Positions 48,268 to 56,696 of a stretch of 64,000 bases of DNA are shown one piece after another. Origin of the DNA: Nocardia transvalensis. Its GTDB lineage: Bacteria > Actinomycetota > Actinomycetes > Mycobacteriales > Mycobacteriaceae. Below the pieces are notes generated by a model. The model was given only the letters and a program-made list of their open reading frames with translations, was not told where the DNA came from and did no database searches. The stretch's first letter is position 1, and each line of letters opens with the position of its first letter. The position numbers and the translations under genes were made by a program. The stretch lies in contig NZ_JADLQQ010000010.1 in the NCBI RefSeq assembly GCF_015477765.1, positions 248,001 through 312,000 of the forward strand. Direction: 5' to 3'.

Positions 48268-48348
48268 TTATTTCTTGGGGAAGCCGATCGCGAAACCGTA
48301 AGCGATCAACGCCGCGCCGATCACAGAGATCGGAACAATGCTCCACAT
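48268..48348 (-). CDS. Small single-pass membrane protein, 26 aa
   Basis: ATG 48348 follows GAGGG at six-base spacing. The product MWSIVPISVIGAALIAYGF and a short GFPKK tail forms one membrane helix with a positive end. It ends at TAA 48268. Short hydrophobic peptides of this kind often regulate membrane complexes or act as toxins. It is read on the same strand as the MerR gene, upstream of it by 59 bases. The ribosome site and clean composition support a real gene. Confidence 0.55.
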   Translation of the reverse strand: MWSIVPISVIGAALIAYGFAIGFPKK

Positions 48349-48592
48349 GGCACCCTCATTTCATTGCGCTGCAACCAGTTTCAACCTATCGTGATCCCCC
48401 TCACAGCGCCACCCGAGCACACATGACGACTTCCGCCTTCCCCTCCTTGTTGCTCGGGATCGCAAGACCGTCACCTACAGCCTTGCGACACAGAGAAGAA
48501 AAATGCTCGTATGCGCATATAAAAGTAACGGTCTGCGTCCGAACCCGGGTGCATGGGCTTACCGTCGGAGGCTCGCGAACGGCTGCAGTTGT

Positions 48593-49033
48593 TCAGGTTT
48601 CCCGATATCGGGCAAGTACCTGCTTCACTTCATCCGTAACCGGCGGTTCTTCGGTGAGGGCCGTCCACGTGTACGCATCGTGTTCTTGCAGCACGATCGG
48701 TTCAGCTGACACGACATCGACGGCGAAGTTGAATTGCCGACTCTTCTTCCCGCTGCCGGATCGGTAGTCGAAGTCACCCACGTGGTGTGCGATCTGGGTG
48801 ACGTGGAGGCCCGTCTCCTCCTTGACTTCCCGGACGAGGGCTTGGTCGAGAGCCTCGCCGGGTTCGACTTTGCCGCTGGGCAGTTCCCAGATACCACCCA
48901 TGAAGTCGTCCGCCGACCGCCGCAGCAGCAGTACTTTGCCGTTGAATTGGACAACGGCACCAACGACGAGTTGCTGCACTCCGTCGCGCGCGGCATCGGC
49001 GGTGAGTTGCCCGAGCAGGGATGCGTGCATCAT
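48593..49033 (-). CDS. Nudix hydrolase
   Basis: The 146-residue protein carries the full Nudix box: GKVEPGEALDQALVREVKEETGL (positions about 57-79) with the conserved E and REXXEE core. The N-terminal VGAVVQFNGKVLLLRRS is typical. Substrates are nucleoside diphosphates linked to another moiety. It is last in the operon after the aminotransferase, seven bases away, so it may act on a sugar-nucleotide or clean up an intermediate. Its substrate is not readable from sequence. Confidence 0.9.
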   Translation of the reverse strand: MMHASLLGQLTADAARDGVQQLVVGAVVQFNGKVLLLRRSADDFMGGIWELPSGKVEPGEALDQALVREVKEETGLHVTQIAHHVGDFDYRSGSGKKSRQFNFAVDVVSAEPIVLQEHDAYTWTALTEEPPVTDEVKQVLARYRET

Positions 49034-49040
49034 GAGGTTC

Positions 49041-50294
49041 TCATCCTTTCAGGTCGCTACTGTGCTTGGCGACTTTGTAGATGGCTTCGATGTACTGGTC
49101 GATCAGCGGCAGGTCTTCTTCGCGGTGCCAAACGGGCAGTTTGAGCGTGCGGTAGTGGAGGTCCTCGGCGCGCGGATAGTCGCCGGGAGCGTAAGCCAGT
49201 TTGCCGGTGAAGCCCGGGAACAACGGTCCGGGGTCTTGGAACACCGGCAGCAGATTGAGGGGACAGGTCGAGCCTGGCCGGTCGATCTCATGGCAGCCCT
49301 CGGCCTGCAGGGCGCCGTGGAAACGTTCGATCGGCACGTCGTCGAATGCGTCGCTGTCGTAGTAGAGCGGCAGTCCGTACCAGGAGGGCTGGACATCCGG
49401 CTCGTGCCGCGGCGCGAGTATGCCGTCCATGCCGTCGAGTTCTTCACCAAGATACTCGGCGATCCTCCGCCGTCCCTCGAGGTAGTCGTCGAGATGCGAA
49501 AGCTGTTGCAGCGCAATGGCTGCGGCCAAGGGATGGATACGATGCTTGAGCCCCATGCCGGTCACGGCGTAGCGACTGAGCTCGTGGTCGGGTGGGATCT
49601 CATTGCAGCAGCGCTTGTTGAACTGGCCATGCAGCAGGGCGCGGTAATACAGCTCGTCGTCATCGGTGAGGATGAAGCCACCTTCACCGGCCGAGAGGGG
49701 TTTGGGTCCGTTCATACTGAAGGCCGCCGCGCGCCCGAAAGTGCCGATCTTCTTGTCTCCGACAGTGGCCCCGTGGGCGTGGGAGGCGTCTTCGAGCAAC
49801 TGCAGACCGTAAAGGTCCGCAAGCTTTTGGAGCTGGCGAACTTCGGCTGGCATTCCCCACAGGTGGTTCACCACAATGGCTTTCGTTCGCTCGGTGATTC
49901 GCCGCGGCACATCCTGCGGATCGAGATTGCCGCCGACGTCACAATCGGCCAATACCGGAGTCGCACCTAGATGCAGCAACGGCGTGGCGGTGGCGAAGAA
50001 GGTGTAGGCGGGCACGATCACCTCGTCCCGCGGCCCGATTCCGCAGGCAGCGTACACGGAGTACAGCGCCGCAGTGCCCGAGCTGGTAAGGACGGCGTGG
50101 CGGGCACCGAAGTAGGACTCCAGTGCGTCTTCCAGCCGGGCGACCACACTGGAACGATCGTAAATGGAGATGCTGTCCTCGAGCTGGTCGAACACAGCGG
50201 TCATCGTTTCATCGGTCAGCGGTGGCCACGAAAAGTGCGGCGCCACTGTGGAAATGACAGGTTTTCCGCCGAGCAGGGCGAGTGGCGAGGTCAC
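49041..50294 (-). CDS. DegT/DnrJ/EryC1-type PLP aminotransferase
   Basis: The 417-residue protein has the family features: SSGTAALYSVYAACGIGPRDEVIVPAYTF, EDASHAHGAT with the cofactor-binding Asp, and AFSMNGPKPLSAGEGGFI with the Schiff-base Lys. The opening LALLGGKPV and WP are typical of the keto-sugar and cyclitol aminotransferase branch (StsC, AHBA synthase, NtdA relatives). These convert a 3-keto-sugar or inosose to an amine. GTG 50294 overlaps the preceding oxidoreductase as GTGA. The upstream dehydrogenase would supply the ketone. Confidence 0.92.
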   Translation of the reverse strand: MTSPLALLGGKPVISTVAPHFSWPPLTDETMTAVFDQLEDSISIYDRSSVVARLEDALESYFGARHAVLTSSGTAALYSVYAACGIGPRDEVIVPAYTFFATATPLLHLGATPVLADCDVGGNLDPQDVPRRITERTKAIVVNHLWGMPAEVRQLQKLADLYGLQLLEDASHAHGATVGDKKIGTFGRAAAFSMNGPKPLSAGEGGFILTDDDELYYRALLHGQFNKRCCNEIPPDHELSRYAVTGMGLKHRIHPLAAAIALQQLSHLDDYLEGRRRIAEYLGEELDGMDGILAPRHEPDVQPSWYGLPLYYDSDAFDDVPIERFHGALQAEGCHEIDRPGSTCPLNLLPVFQDPGPLFPGFTGKLAYAPGDYPRAEDLHYRTLKLPVWHREEDLPLIDQYIEAIYKVAKHSSDLKG

Positions 50295-51400
50295 AGGAAC
50301 TCCTTGGGGCTGACAAGGGTGTGGGTGCGAGCCGCCTGGTAGCAGGCCGTGACGAAAGCAAGATGCGGAAGTTGATCGGCGGGACCGCTGAGGTTCGGGC
50401 GTGTGCCGTTGATGACGCGGGTGAAGTAGTCGATCTGGTTGACGCCGGCTGATGGTTCTAGCCGTTCACGCCCCAGTGTCTCGATGACATCGCCGCTGTT
50501 GCTGAGGCGACAGATGCGGTCCCGCTCCAAATGCACGACACCGCGTGGGCCGACCAGCCGAAGTTCTTCAGTCTTCGGGCCGAGGAATCTGGAGAACAGC
50601 AACGAACCGTACAAGCCTCGTCGGTACCAGAAATGAACGAGCGCGGTGTCCTCCGCGTCGTAGTGTCGATCTAGTCGAGCGTTGGCTGACAGGTCCGCCA
50701 TGATTCGGTCCGGCAGGCCGAAGTACCAGAGGACCAAGTCGATGAGGTGGTAGCCCATATCAATCACGCAACCACCACCGGCCTTGCCAGATTGGCCACG
50801 CCAACCCTCGGAGGGATCCGCGACGTGCATGGTGTAGCGGCCCTCCACAAGGAAGGGGCTGCCCACTTGATCGGCCAGAAGTTGGAAGCTGGCATGTATC
50901 GGGTCGAGACGCCGCTGCAGGGCGACCATCAGCTGGATACCGGACCGCTCGCACAGTTCGGAGAGCTCCTTTGCCTCGGCGAGGGTGGTGGCGAATGGCT
51001 TCTCCTTGAGGACGTGGACTTTGTTCGAGGCCGCGGCCCTGATCACGTCTCTACCGACGTCGTGGGGAACGCACACCACCGCCAGGTCTAGGCCTTCGGT
51101 CGCGAACATCTCGCGAAAGTCCGTGTAACCGGGCACACCGAGCTGCCGTTGCTGTCTCCGCAAGACGATTCGATCCTCGTCGCAGACGGCCACTAACTGG
51201 ACATCATCCGCTGCCTGCAGGCACGGCAGATGATCGCTGATTGCCCGGCGACCGAGCCCTACGAGGGCGGCCCGTAGGGCGCCCTTGTCGCCATCGGCAG
51301 ATCGCCCGCCGGTCAGGGAGACATTCGCAGCCGGGCGAAGGGGTCGCGGTAGTGCGACGGGCGGGATCGGGACATACAAGGTGTTGCAGGGTCTCATCAT
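50291..51400 (-). CDS. Gfo/Idh/MocA-type sugar or cyclitol dehydrogenase
   Basis: The 369-residue protein has a Rossmann N-terminus (RAALVGLGRRAISDHLPCL), the EKPFATTLAEAKEL motif that binds NAD and substrate in this family, and a C-terminal beta-sheet domain with DMGYHLIDLVLWYFG. It probably oxidises a sugar or inositol hydroxyl to a ketone. ATG 51400 (or 51397) follows AGGGGTG; the longer frame to 51532 overlaps the divergent promoter. The first 40 residues carry a proline-rich stretch not seen in most members. It heads an operon with the aminotransferase and Nudix genes. Confidence 0.9.
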   Translation of the reverse strand: MMRPCNTLYVPIPPVALPRPLRPAANVSLTGGRSADGDKGALRAALVGLGRRAISDHLPCLQAADDVQLVAVCDEDRIVLRRQQRQLGVPGYTDFREMFATEGLDLAVVCVPHDVGRDVIRAAASNKVHVLKEKPFATTLAEAKELSELCERSGIQLMVALQRRLDPIHASFQLLADQVGSPFLVEGRYTMHVADPSEGWRGQSGKAGGGCVIDMGYHLIDLVLWYFGLPDRIMADLSANARLDRHYDAEDTALVHFWYRRGLYGSLLFSRFLGPKTEELRLVGPRGVVHLERDRICRLSNSGDVIETLGRERLEPSAGVNQIDYFTRVINGTRPNLSGPADQLPHLAFVTACYQAARTHTLVSPKEFL

Positions 51401-51585
51401 CACCCCTAACTCGTTGAGCCAACGCGGCCTGAGGTCGGTCAGCGTGTGTTGGATTCGTGAGTTCCAGAGTCGGCTGCCAGATGTGCGAGGAAGAGGGCGA
51501 GTTACGGGGCAGATTTGCCTGACCTGGGGCAATGGGTTCGTATCCGGCTAGACTGAGCTCCGAACCGGCCCGGCGAGGGATGTGG

Positions 51586-52893
51586 ATGCCACCAAATCTG
51601 CAGTTCCAACAACGCCGCGAGGCAACGCCCTCGCGCATCATTCCTGGTCAGATCATGAGCCGCGCAGAGTTAGCGGACGCAGTCAACGACTACCTCTGGC
51701 GCACCAAGGGGCAGCGGCGGGAGATGGACGCGCACACCATCGCCCGATACGAGCGCGGCGTTATCCGATGGCCAACTGATGAGTACCGGGAAGCGCTTCG
51801 TGCCGTATTCAACGCCAACGACGCTGAACTCGGCTTTACACCAGCGCGACGTCAACGTACTGCGCAGGGCCAATCAGAGAAGATCGTCGCCCTCGATCTG
51901 TTCAACCCGTTCGAACTTCGCCCGACCGATATCGAACTCACAGAAGGCATGAGTAGCGATGACGAGCCCGTGGGCCGCGTCGACTGGACAGTGGTCGCGG
52001 AAGTTCAGGCGGCAACCAAGGAGGCGGCATCGGCGGAAAACATGCGCGGCGGCGGGAACGGCAATGTCCTTGCCACGAGATACATTCGGAAATATCAACG
52101 CCTCAGGCGGAGCCAGGCCGCACCAGCGATCCGGCGCGCGCTGTTCGAAGCTCTCGGCAATCTCAGCGGAGTCGCTGGCTACGCTGCCTTCGACGCTGGC
52201 GATCACTCGGCAGCCGATCGTCGCTTTCGGTTCGCCTACTGGTGTGCGAACACCGCCGGATCGTGGGAGCTGCGCGCAAGTACGCTCGCTGACATGGCCC
52301 GCAAGGTCGCATACGCTGGTAACGCCGATTCGGCACTGTCGCTCATCGAGCTAGCGCAGGTGCGATCGGATCGGCTGTCGGCTACGGCGCGCGCCATGCT
52401 CGGAGCCCTGCGAGCCCAGTATCTGGCGGCTATGGGCCGCATCGACGAAGCGCTCACCGAGGTAGCGAGAGCCGATGAACACTTCGCAGAATGCAGCCCG
52501 TCCGTCGACGCCCCATGGCTGTGCTTCTACGACGAAGCCGAGCATCTGGGCAGTACCGGCAAGGCCCTCATTCCGATCGCGCAAGCGCGGCAACGGATCG
52601 AGCTGGCAGCACCCCGTATTCGGGACGCCGTGGCACTGCAAGGGGAGGAATACCCACGCTCGCGGACGTTTTCGCTCACTCGCCTCGCTACATTGACCAT
52701 GCAGCTGGGTGACCCGAAGGAAGCAGCGGCCCTGGGGCTTCGCGCCGTAGAGCAGGCCAGGCACCTTGACTCCCTACGCATTCGAACCGAGCTACAGAAG
52801 TTGGCTGGCGCTGCCTCGCGTCACCGGCGAGTGAGCGACGTAGTTGAATTGCGGGAGGCCATCACTCAGCAGAGCACGTCGGGAGCACCATGA
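51586..52893 (+). CDS. XRE-type regulator with C-terminal helical repeats
   Basis: The 435-residue protein starts with an HTH (MSRAELADAVNDYLWRTKGQRREMDAHTIARYERGVIRWP) and continues with a TPR-like helical array (SAALFEALGNLSGVAGYAAFDAGDH region, SLIELAQVRSDRLSATARAMLGALRAQYLAAMGRIDEAL, EAAALGLRAVEQAR). Proteins of this build sense peptides or partners in actinomycetes. ATG 51586 has GAGGG at suitable distance; 51580 and 51532 are alternatives. It is divergent from the oxidoreductase operon and coupled to the kinase downstream, so it probably controls the locus. Confidence 0.85.
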   Translation: MPPNLQFQQRREATPSRIIPGQIMSRAELADAVNDYLWRTKGQRREMDAHTIARYERGVIRWPTDEYREALRAVFNANDAELGFTPARRQRTAQGQSEKIVALDLFNPFELRPTDIELTEGMSSDDEPVGRVDWTVVAEVQAATKEAASAENMRGGGNGNVLATRYIRKYQRLRRSQAAPAIRRALFEALGNLSGVAGYAAFDAGDHSAADRRFRFAYWCANTAGSWELRASTLADMARKVAYAGNADSALSLIELAQVRSDRLSATARAMLGALRAQYLAAMGRIDEALTEVARADEHFAECSPSVDAPWLCFYDEAEHLGSTGKALIPIAQARQRIELAAPRIRDAVALQGEEYPRSRTFSLTRLATLTMQLGDPKEAAALGLRAVEQARHLDSLRIRTELQKLAGAASRHRRVSDVVELREAITQQSTSGAP

Positions 52894-53774
52894 CCGCTTT
52901 GACGTCGTCGGAAGCGGTTCTGGTCAAGGCTGCTGGGGTGGCCGGTATTGATCTGGATGGCCGGGAGATAATCCGGGAGGGCTCGCATGCCATCTTCAGG
53001 CTTGCGGGTGACATCGTGGCCCGCGTCGGCAAGCCGGGTAGCCGCAAGGACGCGGAGCGTGAGGTTCGAATCTCCCAATGGCTCAACAGCTCTGGAATAC
53101 CGACGGTTGAAGCAGTTTGGTCGCTTCCCCAGCCGGTCGTGATCGATGACCGTCCCGTCACGTGGTGGCGTCTGATCCCTGACCATCGGCCGGCGACAGC
53201 TACCGAACTTGGATCAACGTTGCGAGCCCTGCATGCCCTCGCTCCCCCGACCGAGCCGAAACTAAATGGGTACGACCCATTCGGTGATCTGCGGGAACGG
53301 CTAGCCGACTCGGACGTGGCGGGTGAGGCAGACCGTGCCTGGTTGCTGGCGCGCTATGACGACTTACGTCATCAGTACGACGAGCTGCCGAATTCGCTGG
53401 CGCTCTGCGTAGTTCATGGCGACGCTTGGCAGGGAAACCTGGTCGTTCCTCCCTCTGGCGTACCCACGCTGCTGGACTTGGACAAGGTGTCGCTCGGTCG
53501 GCCGGACTGGGATCTCATCCAGCTCGCCGTGGACTATGCCGACTTCAACCGGATTTCGGAGCCCGACTATCGTTCCTTTGTCGAGGCATACGGCGGCTAC
53601 GACGTCACGACCCAGCCGAGCTTCCGGGTCCTCGCCGATATCCAAGAGCTCAGATGGGTCGGGTTCGCCCTGGGACGGGCCGGCGCGAGTGAGACTGCGG
53701 CACAGCAGGCGAAGCATCGGATTGCTTGCCTGCGTGGACAGATACCCCGGCCGTGGCGATGGGAAGCGCTGTGA
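52890..53774 (+). CDS. APH/choline kinase-like small-molecule kinase
   Basis: The 294-residue protein has the aminoglycoside phosphotransferase fold: LAGDIVARVGKPGSRKDAEREV as the ATP-binding part, the catalytic loop VVHGDAWQGNLVV and metal-binding LLDLDKVSLGRPDWDLIQLA. It phosphorylates a hydroxyl on a sugar or aminocyclitol. ATG 52890 overlaps the regulator's stop as ATGA. In its neighbourhood it may act on the amino sugar made by the divergent operon, or protect against an aminoglycoside. Confidence 0.88.
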   Translation: MTALTSSEAVLVKAAGVAGIDLDGREIIREGSHAIFRLAGDIVARVGKPGSRKDAEREVRISQWLNSSGIPTVEAVWSLPQPVVIDDRPVTWWRLIPDHRPATATELGSTLRALHALAPPTEPKLNGYDPFGDLRERLADSDVAGEADRAWLLARYDDLRHQYDELPNSLALCVVHGDAWQGNLVVPPSGVPTLLDLDKVSLGRPDWDLIQLAVDYADFNRISEPDYRSFVEAYGGYDVTTQPSFRVLADIQELRWVGFALGRAGASETAAQQAKHRIACLRGQIPRPWRWEAL

Positions 53775-53857
53775 CGCACACCAGCTGAAACGGGTCGCGC
53801 CGCGCTCGAACGGCTGGCTCCCTATAGCAGGCAAGCGCGCTCTGGAAGTATGAGGCG

Positions 53858-54397
53858 GTGCGAGACTTTCTTCGGGTGACATTCTGTGTTGCAGTGCTGG
53901 CTGTGGCTGTCGGTTGTGGTCGCCAGGACGCCCCCGACGCACCCGGATCACCCAGTCCGACAGCTCCTGTGCTCAGCATCGACCCATTGCGGCTGGATCC
54001 CTGTGATGCCATGTCGCAGGAGGAGTTTGGTGGTGCCGGGGTGGAATTGAGGGTGCCTCATCGGTATGTGTCGACGTTCAGTGATGGTCAGCTACGGTTC
54101 AAGGGGTGTCTGGCCAGGTCTGCGCCCGCTGGGGAGGCGCAGTTTTACTTGCAGGCGACGAATATGACGGTTCCCTATTTGGAATACGATCGCGCGCGAA
54201 ACTATTCGTTCCGGCGTCTGATGATCGACAACCGGGAAGGGACTGTTGCGGGTAACAAGCAGTACCCCGGGCTGTGCCTGGTGCTCATCCAGATGAAGGA
54301 TTACGGGCTTCTGCTGGACGGTGACTTCGCGAATCGCTCGTGCGATCGTGGGGTCGAGATCGCGACGAAGCTTGTGCCGATACTTCAGGACAAGTGA
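53858..54397 (+). CDS. DUF3558-type lipoprotein
   Basis: The 179-residue protein has a lipoprotein signal (VTFCVAVLAVAVGC with the lipid-bearing Cys), a proline- and serine-rich linker, then a beta-rich domain (DPCDAMSQEEFGGAG, FKGCLARSAPAGEAQFYLQ, CDRGVEIATKLVPIL). Paired cysteines at both ends and the DPC start are typical of DUF3558 lipoproteins in Nocardia and Mycobacterium. Function unknown. GTG 53858 is the start. It is convergent with der, with a shared hairpin between. Confidence 0.85.
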   Translation: MRDFLRVTFCVAVLAVAVGCGRQDAPDAPGSPSPTAPVLSIDPLRLDPCDAMSQEEFGGAGVELRVPHRYVSTFSDGQLRFKGCLARSAPAGEAQFYLQATNMTVPYLEYDRARNYSFRRLMIDNREGTVAGNKQYPGLCLVLIQMKDYGLLLDGDFANRSCDRGVEIATKLVPILQDK

Positions 54398-54404
54398 GCG
54401 AGCA

Positions 54405-54433
54405 GGGAGCGCGGCTGGGATGGCCGCGCTCCC
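54405..54433. terminator. Bidirectional terminator between the lipoprotein and der
   Basis: GGGAGCGCGGC and its complement form a perfect 11-bp stem with a seven-base loop, eight bases after one stop and 18 bases after the convergent der stop. Confidence 0.75.
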
Positions 54434-54450
54434 CCTGAGGCTCGTCTCCC

Positions 54451-55872
54451 CTACCGCTTGCCGCGGTCGCGCTTTTCGCGGACGCGGACCGAGATGCGGA
54501 CGGGGGAACCGGGGAAGCCGAATTCCTCGCGGAGTTTTCGTTCCAGGAAGCGACGGTAGCCTGCCTCCAGGAAGCCCGTGGTGAACAGGACGAACGTTGG
54601 TGGGCGGGTGGTTGCCTGGGTGGCGAACAGGACGCGGGGCAGGCGGCCGCCGCGCATGGGTGGCGGGGTGGCCGCGATGACCTCCTTGAGCCAGGTGTTG
54701 AGGCGCCCGGTCGGGATGCGCTTGTCCCAGGAGTCGAGGGCGGTTTCCATTGCGGGAACCAGCTTTTGCACGGCGCGGCCGGTGTGGGCGGAGATGTTCA
54801 CCCGCTGTGCCCACCGCACCTGGACCAGTTCCCGATCCACCTCGCGTTCGAGCTGTTCGCGCCGGTCCTCGTCGACCAGATCCCACTTGTTGAACGCCAG
54901 CACCAGCGCGCGGCCGGTGTCGGCGACCATGCTGATCACCCGCAGATCCTGCTCGGTGATCGGCTGTGAGGCGTCGATGAGCATGACCGCGACCTCGGCG
55001 GCCTCGATGGCCGACTTGGTGCGCAGGGAGGCGTAGAACTCGGTGCCGCTGGCGTTGGAGACCTTGCGGCGCAGGCCCGCGGTGTCGACGAAACGCCATG
55101 TCTTACCGCCCAATTCGACCAGCGAATCGACAGGGTCGACGGTCGTGCCCGCCACGTCGTGCACCACCGAGCGCTCGTCACCCGACAGCTTGTTCAACAG
55201 GCTGGACTTGCCGACGTTCGGCTTGCCGACCAGCGCGACGCGCCGCGGCCCGCCGACGGTGCCGCCGCCTTCGCGCGGCGTCTCCGGCAGCACCGCGAGA
55301 ACGTCGTCGAGCAGGTCGCCGGTGCCGCGCCCGTGCGCCGCACTGACCATCCGCGGTTCGCCCAGGCCCAGCGACCACAGCGCCGCCGCCTCGGACTCGA
55401 CCCGTTCACCGTCGACCTTGTTGGCGACGAGGATGACCGGAGTCTTGGAGCGCCGCAACACCTTCGCCACGGCCTCGTCGGTCGCCGTCGCACCCACCGT
55501 CGCGTCGACGACCAGCAGAATGGCGTCGGCGGTCCGCATGGCCAGCTCGGCCTGGCGCGCCACCGACTGCTGCAAACCCTTGGCGTCGGGCTCCCAGCCG
55601 CCGGTGTCCTGCACCAGGAAACGCCGCCCCGACCAGCTCGCCTCGTAGGAGACGCGGTCGCGGGTGACGCCCGGGATATCCTCGACGACGGCCTCACGGC
55701 GGCCCAGAATGCGGTTAACCAGAGTCGATTTGCCGACGTTGGGACGGCCCACGATGGCGACGGTCGGCATGGGCACATGCTCGTGCGCCTCCGGGTCACC
55801 CGCGAGATCGGTGAGTTCCCACTCGGATTCGTCGGCCCAGATGCCGTCACCGGCGAAGGTGTCCTGCGTCAT
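54451..55872 (-). CDS. der: GTPase Der (EngA), ribosome assembly
   Basis: The 473-residue protein has two G domains: GRPNVGKSTL with its DIPGVTRD switch in the first half and GKPNVGKSSL with DVAGTTVDPVDS and NKWDLV in the second. A C-terminal KH-like domain ends KREEFGFPGSPVRISVRVREKR (only in part cited). Der helps assemble the 50S ribosomal subunit. Length and layout match bacterial Der. Its start overlaps the cmk stop as ATGA, so the pair is translated together, as in Mycobacterium. Confidence 0.97.
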   Translation of the reverse strand: MTQDTFAGDGIWADESEWELTDLAGDPEAHEHVPMPTVAIVGRPNVGKSTLVNRILGRREAVVEDIPGVTRDRVSYEASWSGRRFLVQDTGGWEPDAKGLQQSVARQAELAMRTADAILLVVDATVGATATDEAVAKVLRRSKTPVILVANKVDGERVESEAAALWSLGLGEPRMVSAAHGRGTGDLLDDVLAVLPETPREGGGTVGGPRRVALVGKPNVGKSSLLNKLSGDERSVVHDVAGTTVDPVDSLVELGGKTWRFVDTAGLRRKVSNASGTEFYASLRTKSAIEAAEVAVMLIDASQPITEQDLRVISMVADTGRALVLAFNKWDLVDEDRREQLEREVDRELVQVRWAQRVNISAHTGRAVQKLVPAMETALDSWDKRIPTGRLNTWLKEVIAATPPPMRGGRLPRVLFATQATTRPPTFVLFTTGFLEAGYRRFLERKLREEFGFPGSPVRISVRVREKRDRGKR

Positions 55873-56582
55873 CCTCTACCTCCTGCCGAAACCTGCTGCG
55901 CCACAACCCGGTACAGCTCGTCGATGACCTGATCCATGGACAGCTCGCTGGTATCGACCTGCACCGCGTCCTCGGCGGGGCGCAGCGGAGATACCGCCCG
56001 GGTCGAGTCGAGCGTGTCGCGGCGCTGCACATCGGCCAGCACCGCCTCGTAGTCGTCGCCACGGCCCTCGGCGATGTTCTGCTGATTACGGCGGAACGCG
56101 CGCGCCTGCGCGGAGGCCGTCAGATAGATCTTGGCATCGGCGGCGGGCAGCACGACGGTGCCGATATCGCGGCCCTCGACGACGATTCGTCCTGCGGAAG
56201 CGGCGATTTCGCGCTGCAGCGCGACCAGCTGCTCGCGCACCTCGGCCACCGCCGACACCGCGGACACCGCCTTGGTGACGGCGTTGCCGCGGATCTCGGC
56301 GGAGACGTCCTCACCGTCGAGTTCGATCACCTCGTGGCTGGGATCGGTGCCGATCCGCAGCGGGAGATCCTTCACCGCCACCGCGATGGCCTCGGGATCG
56401 GTGAGATCCACGCCGCCGCGCAGCACCTGCAGCGTCGCGACCCGGTACATCGCGCCGGTGTCGAGGTAGCGCGCGCCCAGCCGGGTCGCCAATCGCCGCG
56501 ACACGCTGGACTTCCCGGTGCCCGACGGGCCGTCCATCGCGACGACCAACGGCGTCGAGTCGGGAATCTCCGCGTCGTCCAC
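55869..56582 (-). CDS. cmk: Cytidylate kinase
   Basis: The 237-residue enzyme has the P-loop DGPSGTGKSS, the YLDTGAMYRVATL region, GRDIGTVVLP and the lid RAFRRNQQNIAEGRG that recognise CMP. It phosphorylates CMP and dCMP to the diphosphates. GTG 56582 has GAGGAGG upstream; the extension to 56729 adds low-quality residues. The neighbours rlu and der on both sides match the conserved order in Mycobacterium and Nocardia. Confidence 0.96.
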   Translation of the reverse strand: MDDAEIPDSTPLVVAMDGPSGTGKSSVSRRLATRLGARYLDTGAMYRVATLQVLRGGVDLTDPEAIAVAVKDLPLRIGTDPSHEVIELDGEDVSAEIRGNAVTKAVSAVSAVAEVREQLVALQREIAASAGRIVVEGRDIGTVVLPAADAKIYLTASAQARAFRRNQQNIAEGRGDDYEAVLADVQRRDTLDSTRAVSPLRPAEDAVQVDTSELSMDQVIDELYRVVAQQVSAGGRG

Positions 56583-56628
56583 GCCGCCTCCTCGCACGTT
56601 GCGTCCCAGCATCTGCACACCGTTCACC

Positions 56629-56696
56629 ACGACACCGCCTCGTCCAAGTCCTTGATCGCCCTGCAAGGTCGCACTGTCACAACGACACCGCCTCGT
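56629..56696. repeat. 15-base direct repeat around the end of the pseudouridine synthase gene
   Basis: ACGACACCGCCTCGT occurs at 56629-56643 and 56682-56696, 53 bases apart. The second copy encodes the last residues of the synthase on the minus strand. The first may be a small partial duplication in the spacer before cmk. Confidence 0.5.
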
